Shown in pieces: positions 27,692 to 36,595 of a stretch of 64,000 bases of DNA. Under the pieces are notes generated by a model, which saw only the letters and a program-made list of their open reading frames with translations, made no database searches and was not told where the DNA came from. Source of the stretch: Abiotrophia defectiva ATCC 49176 (GTDB lineage: Bacteria > Bacillota > Bacilli > Lactobacillales > Aerococcaceae). The position numbers and the translations under genes were made by a program. The DNA is taken from NCBI RefSeq assembly GCF_000160075.2, contig NZ_KI535341.1:115281-179280 (forward strand). The letters are read 5' to 3'. Within the stretch, counting starts at the first letter, position 1, and every line of letters starts with the position of its first letter.

Positions 27692-29458
27692 TTATTGATT
27701 AAATTGGCTTTGATAGAGCTCGTAGTAGAAGCCCTTGGCTGCCAAGAGGCTGTCGTGATTGCCTTGTTCTACAATCTGGCCGTCACGTAAGACCAAAATC
27801 TTATCGGCTTCCTGAATGGTCGACAGACGATGGGCAATAACGAAGCTGGTCCGCCCCTCCATCAAGCGGCTCATGGCCTTCTGAATGAGGAGCTCCAGAC
27901 GGGTATCCACTGACGAGGTGGCCTCGTCCAGAATCAGAATCTTAGGATCTGCCAGCAAGGCCCGGGCGATTGTCAGCAGTTGCTTCTGACCCAAGGAGAT
28001 ATTGCTGGATTCCTGGTTCATCTTCATATTGTAACCACCCGGCAAGGTCCGAATAAAGTGATCCACGTTAGCGGCCTTGGCTGCTTCCACGATTTGTTCA
28101 TCAGTAGCGTTTAAGTTACCGAAACGCAGATTGTCCTTAATGGTCCCTTCATAGAGCCAGGCATCCTGGAGCACCATGCCAAACTGCTGGCGTAATTCCT
28201 GACGTGGCAAGTCCCGGATATCCAAGCCATCCACCAGGATAGCCCCCTGGGTCACATCATAGAAGCGCATGAGCAAGTTAATCAGGGTTGTCTTACCGGC
28301 GCCCGTTGGCCCGACAATGGCAATCATTTGACCGGGTTCAACTTCTAGGTTGAAGTTACGAATCAGAGGCTTATCTTCCTGGTAGTGGAAGGCCACATCC
28401 TGGAAGCTGACCCGCCCTGTTAGCGGTCCTGCCAAATGAGCCTTAGCACTCACCACTTCTTCGGGCGCATCCATCAATTCTAGAATCCGGTCCAGGGAAG
28501 ACTTAGCTGACTGCAAGGCACCTGTCAGCTGGGTGATCGTCTGAATAGGTTGGTTGACCTGCCAGACATACTGGACGAAGGCTTGCAGGTTCCCGATAGT
28601 CAGCACCCCTTGCAAGACGGCCAAGCCTCCCAGCAGCGCTAGGAGCAAGTAGGTCATGTGGGAGATGAAGCCTACCAGCGGCATGACCATCGAAGACACC
28701 ATGGTCGCCTTAAAGCCTACTTGTTGTAAATTTTGGGTAATGTCATAAAATTCCTGGGCGGATTGTTCTTCCCGGCCATAAAGCTTGATGACATTAAAAC
28801 CCGTTAGGTTCTCCTGGACAAAGCCATAGAGGCGACCTAAGGCGTCGGCCTGGCCCTTGAAATAAGGCTGAGATAGAACCAGGACCTTCTTAGCCACCCA
28901 ATAAGACAGTGGCATAGAGATAATGACCACTAAGGCCAAGCTTGCGTTAAGCCAAATCATCATGGCTATCACCAAACCAAGGGTGAAGACGGCATTGACA
29001 ATTTGGAGCAGGCTCTGCTGCAAGGCATTGGAAACGGACTCCACATCACCGGTCATACGACCCAAGAGGTCACCAAACTGATGTTGGTCCACATAGGAGA
29101 CCGGCAGGCGATTGAGTTTCTGGTTCATGGCCTGACGTAGATCCCGAATCGTCCCTTGGACGGCATTGGTGATGGCCACATTAGCTAGATAGGCTGACAC
29201 TTGATAAGTCAAACCACGGAAGAAGTAGATAACTAGAATCCAGCCAATATAGGCGTAGTTGAGGCTAGCGCCCGGTAGCTTTTGCAGGATGGCCACACTC
29301 CCCCGCGAGATTTCCGTCAGGGCCAAACCCCAAATGAAGGGTTCCAAGACGGAGGCAATGTCGCTAACAATGGTCAAGAGGATTGCCCAGAAATAAGACA
29401 AGCCATAAGGCTTCATATAAGGCAGGAGGCGTTTGATACTAGATACTTTTTTATTCAT
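27692..29458 (-). CDS. Heterodimeric ABC exporter, catalytically competent half
   Basis: 588 residues: an exporter-type membrane domain (six helices, about 10-315) and an ATPase domain with Walker A GPTGAGKTT, Walker B ILILDEATSS, H-loop VIAHRLST and a degenerate signature SLGQKQ in place of LSGGQ. It starts 1 nt after the stop of the partner (ATG preceded by GAGGAGG within the partner's last codons), so translation is coupled. It belongs to the LmrCD/BmrCD multidrug or lipid exporter type; the substrate is unknown. Confidence 0.9.
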   Translation of the reverse strand: MNKKVSSIKRLLPYMKPYGLSYFWAILLTIVSDIASVLEPFIWGLALTEISRGSVAILQKLPGASLNYAYIGWILVIYFFRGLTYQVSAYLANVAITNAVQGTIRDLRQAMNQKLNRLPVSYVDQHQFGDLLGRMTGDVESVSNALQQSLLQIVNAVFTLGLVIAMMIWLNASLALVVIISMPLSYWVAKKVLVLSQPYFKGQADALGRLYGFVQENLTGFNVIKLYGREEQSAQEFYDITQNLQQVGFKATMVSSMVMPLVGFISHMTYLLLALLGGLAVLQGVLTIGNLQAFVQYVWQVNQPIQTITQLTGALQSAKSSLDRILELMDAPEEVVSAKAHLAGPLTGRVSFQDVAFHYQEDKPLIRNFNLEVEPGQMIAIVGPTGAGKTTLINLLMRFYDVTQGAILVDGLDIRDLPRQELRQQFGMVLQDAWLYEGTIKDNLRFGNLNATDEQIVEAAKAANVDHFIRTLPGGYNMKMNQESSNISLGQKQLLTIARALLADPKILILDEATSSVDTRLELLIQKAMSRLMEGRTSFVIAHRLSTIQEADKILVLRDGQIVEQGNHDSLLAAKGFYYELYQSQFNQ

Positions 29459-29459
29459 C

Positions 29460-31202
29460 TTACATGGCCTCCTCATCTAGACTGGCTTGCTTAAGCTGAG
29501 AATTGGCGATATCACGGTAAATCTCATTGCTAGCCATTAATTCTTGGTGAGTCCCACGACCCACGATTTCGCCCTTGTTGAGGACGATGATTTGGTCAGC
29601 ATTCATAATGGTCCCCACGCGTTGAGCCACAATCAAGACGGCGGCCTCTTGGGTCACTTCCTTGAGCCGCTTACGCAGTTGGGCGTCAGTCTTATAGTCC
29701 AGGGCCGAGAAGGAATCGTCGAAGATATAGATATCAGGACGCTTCACTACAGCACGCGCAATAGACAAGCGTTGCTTCTGACCCCCTGACAGGTTGCTGC
29801 CGCCCTCTTCTAGGAAGGCTTCATAGCGTTCAGACCGGCTATGAATAAATTCCCGCGCCTGGGAGATATCGCTGGCCTTCTCCAACTCGCCTTCGCTGGC
29901 ATTCCATTTGCCATAGCGCAAGTTATCGCCGATGGTCCCGGTAAAGAGCAGGGACTTCTGCGGGATAAAACCAATCTTCTGGCGCAAGGCCTGGAGGTTA
30001 TAGTCGCGGACATCGACGCCATCCACCAGGATTTTCCCCAGAGTCACATCATAGAAGCGCGGAATGAGCTGCACCAGAGAGGACTTACCGCTCCCGGTCG
30101 ACCCGATAAAGGCGATGGTCTGGCCAGGCTTAACTTCAAAGCTAATATTATGAAGCACCGGACTCTCCGTCTCACCTGGATAGGCAAAGGTCACATTCTC
30201 GAAGCTTAGATAGCCCTTAGTTTCCGTCTCAGTCACCCCGTTGGGATTTGGATCAATGGAAATAGGTAGATCCATGACTTCCTGCAGCCGGGCTGCTGAT
30301 ACGGCGGTCCGCGGATACATCATGAAGAGGTTGGCGAAGAGCATAAAGGAGAAGAGAGCATGGAAGGCATACTCTACAAAGGCTACCAGATTCCCTACTT
30401 GGAGCGAACCCTGAGCGATTGGCTCCAAGGCAAACCAAACAATGGCTACAATCATCCAAATCAAGATATGGACGAAGAGTGGGTTGGCCCAACCCATTAA
30501 CTTGAAGAGACGGGACGAGGTCTCGGTATAGGATTGGTTTTGCTCATCGAAGCGTTGCTCTTGGAAATCCTCGCGCGCAAAGGCCCGGATAACCCGCAAA
30601 CCAGATAGGTTCTCGCGGGCATACTGGTTAATCTTATCTAGTGTCTTCTGTTGTTGCTTAGACAGGGGCGTCGACTTTCTGGCCAAAAACCAGATGGAAA
30701 TGGCTAGCGGTGGCACCGCCAATAAAATCAACCAGGCCAGGGACGGGCTGGTTACCAGAATCATGACCATGGAAGATGCTATCATAAAGGGGGTAATCAT
30801 CCCCAGACGCAGACTTTGGTCGGCAAATTGCATGAGGGCGAAGGCATCCGAAGTTATCCGGGTTACCAAACTAGAAATCCCAATCTGCTCATATTCATGG
30901 TGGGAGAACTGCTGAATTTTGTCATAGAGATCATTACGCATCTCCCGAATCATCTCGGTAGTCAGCTTGCTGGCGGTGTAGGAGAGCAGAATGCGCCCCG
31001 CTACACCGGCCAGAATCACTAGGAACATGATGACAGACCAGTAATAGAGTCGGCTAACATCGTGAGGTAGGATGGCTTCGTCTACCATCCGGGCCAGGAT
31101 GGTCGGCAGGCCCAAGTTAACTAAGACAAAGAAAAAAGCCCCTAAGAAATCTAGAAACAAGAGCTTGGGATGCTTGCGTAAATAACGCCAAATGTACTGC
31201 AT
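29460..31202 (-). CDS. Heterodimeric ABC exporter, degenerate-site half
   Basis: 580 residues: an exporter membrane domain followed by an ATPase domain with Walker A GSTGSGKSS and signature LSGGQKQR, but Walker B reads IYIFDDSFS (Asp replaces the catalytic Glu) and the H-loop is VAQRVGT (Gln replaces His). This pattern defines the non-hydrolysing site of asymmetric exporters and shows that the two genes form one heterodimer. The start at 31202 follows AAGGAGG; the longer in-frame extension lacks a ribosome site and runs into the rplT terminator. Confidence 0.92.
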   Translation of the reverse strand: MQYIWRYLRKHPKLLFLDFLGAFFFVLVNLGLPTILARMVDEAILPHDVSRLYYWSVIMFLVILAGVAGRILLSYTASKLTTEMIREMRNDLYDKIQQFSHHEYEQIGISSLVTRITSDAFALMQFADQSLRLGMITPFMIASSMVMILVTSPSLAWLILLAVPPLAISIWFLARKSTPLSKQQQKTLDKINQYARENLSGLRVIRAFAREDFQEQRFDEQNQSYTETSSRLFKLMGWANPLFVHILIWMIVAIVWFALEPIAQGSLQVGNLVAFVEYAFHALFSFMLFANLFMMYPRTAVSAARLQEVMDLPISIDPNPNGVTETETKGYLSFENVTFAYPGETESPVLHNISFEVKPGQTIAFIGSTGSGKSSLVQLIPRFYDVTLGKILVDGVDVRDYNLQALRQKIGFIPQKSLLFTGTIGDNLRYGKWNASEGELEKASDISQAREFIHSRSERYEAFLEEGGSNLSGGQKQRLSIARAVVKRPDIYIFDDSFSALDYKTDAQLRKRLKEVTQEAAVLIVAQRVGTIMNADQIIVLNKGEIVGRGTHQELMASNEIYRDIANSQLKQASLDEEAM

Positions 31203-31240
31203 ATAGAACCTCCTTTTTGTTATTGATTGGTTAAAATTCA

Positions 31241-31275
31241 AAAAATAGAGGCATCGACCGACCGGTCCTGCCTCC
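31241..31275 (-). terminator. Terminator of infC-rpmI-rplT
   Basis: GAGGCA / TGCCTC stem (extended by inner ACCG/CGGT pairing) followed by ATTTTTT on the minus strand, 23 nt past the rplT stop. Confidence 0.75.
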
Positions 31276-31297
31276 ATTTATCTGCTTAATCCGCTTC

Positions 31298-31651
31298 TTA
31301 TAAAGCCTTCTTAGCTTGTTCTACTAAAGCAGTGAATGCTGCTGCATCGTGAACTGCTAAGTCAGCCAACATTTTACGGTTAACTTCAACGCCAGCTTTC
31401 TTCAAGCCGTTCATTAAGACGCTGTAGCTGATCCCGTTCATACGAGCTGCCGCGTTGATACGGGTAATCCATAAACGACGGAAGTCACGTTTTTTCTGAC
31501 GACGGTCACGGTAAGCATACATGTAAGATTTCATTACTTGTTGCTTAGCGGTCTTGAATAAGAGATGTTTGGCACCGTAGTAACCTTTAGCTAATTTTAA
31601 TGTACGTTTACGACGTTGACGGGTAACGTATCCACCTTTAACACGTGGCAT
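31298..31651 (-). CDS. rplT: 50S ribosomal protein L20
   Basis: 117 residues, typical length. N-terminus [15 protein letters not shown], then [25 protein letters not shown] helices and the C-terminal globular half ending [10 protein letters not shown]. Third gene of the infC-rpmI-rplT operon. In Firmicutes L20 also binds the operon leader and represses it. Confidence 0.97.
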   Translation of the reverse strand: MPRVKGGYVTRQRRKRTLKLAKGYYGAKHLLFKTAKQQVMKSYMYAYRDRRQKKRDFRRLWITRINAAARMNGISYSVLMNGLKKAGVEVNRKMLADLAVHDAAAFTALVEQAKKAL

Positions 31652-31681
31652 AGTAAATTCCTCCTTGGTTCTTCTCTAGTA

Positions 31682-31879
31682 TTATAATTGCGAAATTTGT
31701 TGTTTAATACGTTTGTAGTCTGAATTAGATACTAAGTCAGCTTGACGTAATTGACGACGTTGTTTCTTAGTTTTACCATGGAAACGGTGGCTAGTGAAAG
31801 CGTGTGAACGTTTCAATTTACCTGAACCAGTCTTCTTAACGCGTTTTGCTAAACCGCGGTGTGTTTTTTGTTTTGGCAT
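31682..31879 (-). CDS. rpmI: 50S ribosomal protein L35
   Basis: 65 residues, very basic, starting [18 protein letters not shown], with the conserved [16 protein letters not shown] core. It sits between infC (22-nt gap) and rplT (30-nt gap) in the standard order. Confidence 0.97.
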   Translation of the reverse strand: MPKQKTHRGLAKRVKKTGSGKLKRSHAFTSHRFHGKTKKQRRQLRQADLVSNSDYKRIKQQISQL

Positions 31880-31901
31880 GGGAATTCCTCCTATAAAAAG
31901 A

Positions 31902-32429
31902 TTAGTCTTGTTGCGCCGCTTGGGCTAATGGGGCTAGCACGATGAACATGCTGCGACCTTCCATTTTTGGACGAGCTTCAACGGTTGACACATGGCTTGT
32001 GTCATCAATGAAGTCTTCCAATACGTCTTGACCCAATTCCTTGTGGGTGATGGCCCGCCCGCGGAAACGAATGCTGGCTTTGACCTTGTCACCATGTTCG
32101 AGGAACTTGATGGCCTGGCGTAATTTGGTTTGGTAATCATGGTCTTCGATACCAGGAGAAAGACGAACTTCTTTGACGGTTACGATCTTCTGATTCTTCC
32201 GTTGTTCCTTTTCCTTCTTCTGCATCTCATAACGGTATTTACCGTAGTCCATAATCCGAGCAACAGGTGGCTTGGCATTTGGTGAGACAAGTACTAGGTC
32301 AAGTCCGAAAGATTCTGCAATAGTGAGCGCATCATTAAGTGATTTGACTCCGATTTGTTCACCATTGTCTCCAATCACACGTAATTCACGTGCGCGGATA
32401 TCTTCGTTAATGATCATTTCTTTAACGAT
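31902..32429 (-). CDS. infC: Translation initiation factor IF-3, non-canonical ATC start
   Basis: 175 residues. The N domain starts ..[17 protein letters not shown], followed by [24 protein letters not shown], a lysine-rich linker, and a C domain with VRLSPGI and [11 protein letters not shown]. The chosen start is ATC at 32429: GGAGG lies 9 nt before it, and no ATG/GTG/TTG is properly placed; the in-frame ATG 4 codons later would be 21 nt from the site. IF-3 genes in other bacteria use AUU/AUA/AUC so that IF-3 can discriminate against its own mRNA. An attenuator precedes the gene. Confidence 0.9.
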   Translation of the reverse strand: MVKEMIINEDIRARELRVIGDNGEQIGVKSLNDALTIAESFGLDLVLVSPNAKPPVARIMDYGKYRYEMQKKEKEQRKNQKIVTVKEVRLSPGIEDHDYQTKLRQAIKFLEHGDKVKASIRFRGRAITHKELGQDVLEDFIDDTSHVSTVEARPKMEGRSMFIVLAPLAQAAQQD

Positions 32430-32465
32430 GGTAGTCCACCTCCAGTTAGATTTCGAGTCCGACAA

Positions 32466-32495
32466 GAAAAAAACTAGCTTGTGTACACAAACTAG
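32466..32495 (-). promoter_or_regulatory. Leader attenuator (intrinsic terminator) upstream of infC
   Basis: On the minus strand a CTAG.TTGTG / CACAA.CTAG hairpin followed by seven T lies between the promoter and infC. It occupies the place of the L20-responsive leader of Bacillus infC operons, so L20-controlled termination is likely. The remaining leader (to ~32597) could form the L20-binding pseudoknot; I did not fold it. Confidence 0.75.
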
Positions 32496-32603
32496 CCGCT
32501 ACCTATTCCCCCACCACTAGGCAAAGGGAAATCACTATCGGCCAAGCACCTAAGGGGATTGGCGAGAAACGGCTGGTTTCTACTTGTTTTACTCAACTAC
32601 GAT

Positions 32604-32632
32604 AGTATAGCACAGCTTAGACCGGGATGCAA
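32604..32632 (-). promoter_or_regulatory. Sigma-A promoter of infC-rpmI-rplT
   Basis: On the minus strand TTGCAT, 17 nt, TATACT with an extended TG, about 175 nt upstream of the infC start, leaving a long leader. Confidence 0.8.
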
Positions 32633-32667
32633 GGGGAAATTTTTTGTTATTGCCGGTTGCTTAGTCA

Positions 32668-32860
32668 GCTAGTGGGGATTGGGGCGTGACTTTTGGGAGC
32701 TTTGGGCCAGGTTGCTGCCTTTTCTGGGGAGCCAGTGGTCCACTCGACGGAGTAGACCACTGGCTCATGACTTTTCCTAGCTTTTGTCCCAGTTTCCGCA
32801 CTTTTCCGGGCAGCTAGTGGTCCACTCGACGGAGTGGACCACTGGCTCGCAGCTTTTCCG
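32668..32860 (+). repeat. 82-bp hairpin array 1, left part
   Basis: Two complete 34-bp palindromes (32731-32764 and 32813-32846, arms GCYAGTGGTCCACTC / GAGTGGACCACTRGC) 82 bp apart, plus a decayed first unit at 32668. Spacers are similar to each other (..GACTTTT.C..GTCCCAGTTTCCGCAC..). The IS256-like element follows; the array resumes at 34199 in register. Confidence 0.9.
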
Positions 32861-32868
32861 GACTTTTG

Positions 32869-34190
32869 AGTCAAGTCCAAAATCCTGTGTAAAAATATGT
32901 AGGCTGTCCTATAGCTTATTTGCGTTTGGTGAAGTTGACCAGGAAGGGGCGTGCGTTAGCCTGCCAAGCATCGTTTAAATCAATGAGGATGGCGCCAATC
33001 AGTCGCTCAGCAGAAGCGACATTAGGGTAGACGCCAATGACCTTATCCCGCCGTCTGATTTCACGGTTCAAACGTTCGACAGAGTTAGTAGTCCGCAAGT
33101 TGGGATGGTAAATCTCAGGCTCCATCATAAACTGAACGGCATCTTCAAAGCCCTCATCTAAAACCTTTAAGGCCTTCTGATAGCGAGGATTGTCCGCGAC
33201 AGAGGCCTCAAAAGCTTCCTTGAGCCGCCTTGCATGTTCGGCGGTGGGCGCCTGGAAAATGGCCTTCAACTTAGCGCGCGCCTCTAGACTCCCTTTTCTG
33301 GGAATAGTCTCGACAATGTTGGATAAGAAATGAAAGACGCAACGTTGCCAAGGCACCCCAACAAAACAGTGCTGGATAGCGGCTCTAAGCCCGGAGTGAG
33401 CGTCTGAAATAATCAGGGTGGGCTGGCTCAAACCACGGGCTCGCAGGGACTGAAGGAAGGTCAGCCAAGCCTCTTTGCTTTCTTCTTCTGACACCCAAAA
33501 GCCGATGATTTCGCGCTTGTTGGCCTCGTTGACCCCTTGAGCTAGGTAGACCGCCTTGGACACCACACGACCCTCTTCACGCACCTTAATGTAAAGGGCA
33601 TCGAGGTAGAGGTAGCGGAAGTGACTGTGGGTCAGGGTCCGGTTTTTGAAGGCTTCAATCTCAGGATCCAGTCGCTTCATGACATCTGACACAAAGGACT
33701 TGGAAACCGTCTCGCCACACAATTCTTGCACGATTTTGGTGACTTTGCGTGTAGAGACCCCATTGACTACCATTTCCATCATAGAGAGCAGGAAGGCCTG
33801 TTCGTTGCGCTGGTAACGTTCAAAGAGCTCAGTTTTAAACTCACCAGAACGCGTGCGTGGGACTTGTAATTTAAGGGTGCCGATGGAGAGCGTCCATTGG
33901 CGTTCATAGTAACCGTTGCGATAGTCTTGGCGCTGGTCGGAGCGTTCATGGGGAGCGGCTTGGATGAACTGGTGGCGTTCTTCTTCCATGTAGGCATTAA
34001 AGACGGTAATGGCCAGCGACTTCATGAGCGTGTTCATGTCACTGTTTAAAACTGCCTCTGTTAATTCTTCAAGTTTTAGGTTAATATTAAGGTAAGTCAT
34101 GGTAATCTCCTCTTTCAATGTTTTCCGACAACTACATTGTACCAGAGATTACCTGGCTTTTTCTTTTTACACAATTATAGGGACTTAATC
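32869..34190 (-). mobile_element. IS256-family insertion sequence, copy 1
   Basis: 1322 bp. Terminal inverted repeats are related but imperfect: AGTCAAGTCC...TGTGTAAAAA at one end and GATTAAGTCC...TGTGTAAAAA at the other. The 8-bp direct repeat GACTTTTG (32861-32868 and 34191-34198) is the target duplication, in the size range known for IS256. The element interrupts a spacer of hairpin array 1. One transposase gene on the minus strand. Confidence 0.92.
32916..34100 (-). CDS. IS256-family mutator-type transposase, copy 1
   Basis: 394 residues from the ATG behind AGAGGAG; the TTG six codons earlier is less likely. Mutator-family landmarks: DQRQDYRNGYYERQW near the N-terminus, YLYLDALYIKVREEG (first catalytic Asp), LIISDAHSGLRAAIQ (second Asp), WQRCVFHFLSNI (C/H motif) and the C-terminal RTTNSVERLNREIRRR (catalytic Glu). 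Intact, so probably active. It is identical in protein sequence to the copy at 60592-61776, but the DNA differs at synonymous positions in the middle third. Confidence 0.95.
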   Translation of the reverse strand: MTYLNINLKLEELTEAVLNSDMNTLMKSLAITVFNAYMEEERHQFIQAAPHERSDQRQDYRNGYYERQWTLSIGTLKLQVPRTRSGEFKTELFERYQRNEQAFLLSMMEMVVNGVSTRKVTKIVQELCGETVSKSFVSDVMKRLDPEIEAFKNRTLTHSHFRYLYLDALYIKVREEGRVVSKAVYLAQGVNEANKREIIGFWVSEEESKEAWLTFLQSLRARGLSQPTLIISDAHSGLRAAIQHCFVGVPWQRCVFHFLSNIVETIPRKGSLEARAKLKAIFQAPTAEHARRLKEAFEASVADNPRYQKALKVLDEGFEDAVQFMMEPEIYHPNLRTTNSVERLNREIRRRDKVIGVYPNVASAERLIGAILIDLNDAWQANARPFLVNFTKRK

Positions 34191-34198
34191 GACTTTTG

Positions 34199-34430
34199 AC
34201 CCAGTTTCGGCTCTTTCCCGGGGAGCTAGTGGTCCACTCGACAGAGTGGACCACTGGCTCGTACCTTTGCCTAGCTTTTGTCCCGGTTTCGGCACTTTCC
34301 CGGGGAGCCAGTGGTCCACTCGACAGAGTGGACCACTAGCTCGTACCTTTTCCTGGCTTCTGACCCAGTTTCCGCACTTTCCCGGGGAGCTAGTGGTCCA
34401 CTCGACGGAGTGGACCACTAGCTCGCACTA
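34199..34430 (+). repeat. 82-bp hairpin array 1, right part
   Basis: Three palindromes at 34225-34258, 34307-34340 and 34389-34422, spaced exactly 82 bp. Removing the IS and one target repeat puts the first of these 82 bp after the last unit of the left part. The stretch 34431-34577 after the array shows no gene. Confidence 0.92.
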
Positions 34431-34577
34431 CACTACATCTTGCGAAACTTTGGCCTAGTTTTGGCGGTCAAAGTTGGCTTGTCTAGACCGGGCATTGGCA
34501 CAGTTTAGGCTAGCTGTTTTGGCTATGGAGCAGGCGCCAACCAAGTTATTGCCCAACACCTCAACGGCCAGGTAACA

Positions 34578-34593
34578 ACACTACATATAGTTG
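34578..34593. promoter_or_regulatory. NrdR box 1
   Basis: ACACTACATATAGTTG matches the NrdR consensus (ACACTATATATAGTGT) at 13 of 16 positions. Confidence 0.75.
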
Positions 34594-34619
34594 TGGAACA
34601 AGTTTATAAACACTATATA
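34591..34619 (+). promoter_or_regulatory. Candidate promoter of nrdDG
   Basis: TTGTGG, 17 nt, TATATA. Both hexamers overlap NrdR boxes, so bound NrdR would block polymerase. Confidence 0.6.
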
Positions 34620-34625
34620 TAGTGT
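34610..34625. promoter_or_regulatory. NrdR box 2
   Basis: ACACTATATATAGTGT is a perfect match to the NrdR palindrome, 32 bp (about three helical turns) from box 1, the usual paired arrangement upstream of ribonucleotide reductase genes. Confidence 0.9.
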
Positions 34626-34645
34626 AAAGTCTATTGACTTTACAC
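34622..34645 (+). promoter_or_regulatory. Hairpin in the nrdD 5' leader
   Basis: GTGTAAAGTC-TATT-GACTTTACAC, a perfect 10-bp stem with a 4-nt loop, overlapping the end of NrdR box 2 and lying ~37 nt before the start codon. It could stabilise the mRNA; no T run follows, so it is not a terminator. Confidence 0.6.
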
Positions 34646-34681
34646 TAAGACTGGGGTAGCATAGGCTTTGAGGTGATAAGT

Positions 34682-36593
34682 ATGAATCCACAAATTAGAG
34701 CGGCCCAAGATATTCAAGCTGCAGTTGATCGCCTGCACCAACAGGAGTCAAGTATTGTTAACGAGAATGCCAATAAGGACAGCCAAGTCTACAACACCCA
34801 ACGAGACTTGACTGCCAGGCATCGTTGCTAAAGCCATCGGCATTGGCATGTTGCCGGAAGCAGTCGCCCTAGCCCATTTGAATGGCGACTTGCACTATCA
34901 TGATTTAGACTACCATCCCTACCAGCCTATGACCAACTGCTGCCTAATCGACTTTAAGACCATGTTCAAGCTAGGCTTCAAGATTGGCAATGCAGAAGTC
35001 GATTCGCCCAAATCCATTCAGACCGCCACCGCCCAAATGGCGCAGATTATTGCCAATGTGGCGTCTAGTCAGTACGGGGGCTGTAGCGCCGACCGCATTG
35101 ACGAGGTTCTGGCGCCTTACGCCCAACTCAACTACGAGAAACATCTCAAGCTGGCGGAAGATTGGATCCCCGACACCACCCAACACCATGACTTTGCTAC
35201 GGCTCGGACTAAGAAAGACATCTACGACGCCATGCAGAGTCTGGAGTACGAGATCAACACCCTCTACACTTCCCAAGGCCAGACGCCCTTTACCACCTTG
35301 GGCTTTGGCCTGGGGACTTCCTGGATTGAACGCGAAATTCAGCGCGCCATCCTTAAGGTTCGTCTGGGCGGTATCGGCAAAGAGCAAAGAACGGCTATCT
35401 TTCCTAAGCTAGTCTTCTCCCTTAAGCGCGGCGTCAACCTGGCTCCCAAAGACCCCAACTACGACATCAAGGAGCTAGCCGTCCGTTGCGCCACCAAGCG
35501 CATGTATCCCGACGTCCTCATGTATGACAAGCTAGTCGAGCTGACCGGCAGCTTCAAGGCGCCTATGGGCTGTCGCTCCTTCCTGCAAGGTTGGTGGGAC
35601 GAGCACGGCCAGGAAATCAATGCCGGCCGTATGAACCTGGGCGTGGTGACCCTTAACCTGCCCCGGATTGCCCTCGAGAGCCAAACTCTGAATGAGTTCT
35701 GGCAGCAGCTAGAAGGCAAATTAGAGATAGCCCGTCAGGCCCTCTGCTACCGTATCGAGCGCGTCAAGGAAGCTAAGCCTTTCAATGCCCCTATCCTCTA
35801 TCAACATGGGGCTTTCGGTCGCAAGTTGAGTCGTGACGGCAAGGTCGACGACCTCTTCCGCGACAAACGGGCTACTATCTCCCTGGGCTACATCGGCCTC
35901 TATGAAGTGGCTACCCGCTTCTTCGGTCCCGACTGGGAGACCGATCAAGAGTCCAAAGCCTTTACTATCGACATTGTCAAAAAGCTCTACCAACACACCC
36001 AAGACTGGGGCAACCAATACGGCTACCACTTCTCTGTCTACGCGACACCGAGTGAGAGTCTAACCGACCGCTTCTGTCGTCTGGATCTAGAGCGCTTTGG
36101 CTCGGTGCCTGACATTACCGACAAGGGCTACTATATGAATAGCTTCCACTACGATGTCCGCAAGAAGCCAACGCCATTTGATAAGATTGATTTTGAAGCG
36201 GCCTATCCACCTTATTCTTCAGGCGGCTTCATCCACTACTGCGAATACCCTAATATGGTTCAGAATCCTAAGGCTCTGGAAGCCGTCTGGGACTTTGCCT
36301 ATGACCGGGTCGGCTATCTGGGCACTAATACACCGATTGATAAATGTTTTGAGTGTGGCTACGAAGGGGACTTTAACCCGACCGAACGGGGCTTCGAGTG
36401 TCCATATTGCAAGAACCGTAATCCCGAGACCTGCGACGTGGTCAAGCGGACCTGTGGTTACCTAGGCAACCCTCAGGCTAGACCCATGGTGGCTGGGCGT
36501 CACAAGGAAATTGTGGCCCGGCAGAAACACCTGACCATCCGCATTAAGTCCTCCGACAAAGGCCCGGACCCAGCTGACGACAAGGAGGTCTAG
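34682..36593 (+). pseudogene. nrdD: Anaerobic ribonucleoside-triphosphate reductase NrdD, frameshifted near the N-terminus
   Basis: The ATG at 34682 (GAGGTGAT upstream) opens with NPQIRAAQDIQAAVDRLHQQ and then NENANKDSQVYNTQRDL, a conserved NrdD segment. One extra base at about 34817 (GCC-A-GGC) shifts the frame to a stop at 34829-34831. The rest continues in the +1 frame as AGIVAKAIGIGMLPEAVALAHLNGDLHYHDLDY through to 36593. The C-terminus is intact: zinc ligands CFECGY...CPYC, and the glycyl-radical segment RTCGYLGNPQARPMVAG. Corrected length would be ~636 residues. No ATP-cone precedes it, so it resembles short NrdD types. Either a mutation or a sequencing error. An internal start at 34848 would lack essential residues. 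Confidence 0.85.
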
Positions 36594-36595
36594 CC

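Noticed and set aside
32731..34422. CRISPR array, because of 34-bp repeats with 48-bp spacers
   Set aside because: The spacers are similar to one another, the repeats are full palindromes with variable centres, and there are no cas genes. It is a tandem 82-bp repeat, not CRISPR.
34811..34835. Programmed frameshift in nrdD
   Set aside because: No slippery heptamer, no stimulatory structure seen, and NrdD is not known to need frameshifting; mutation or sequencing error is simpler.
34848..36593. NrdD starting at the ATG at 34848
   Set aside because: This would omit the conserved NENANKD...QRDL segment, which is encoded just upstream in the other frame with a good ribosome site.
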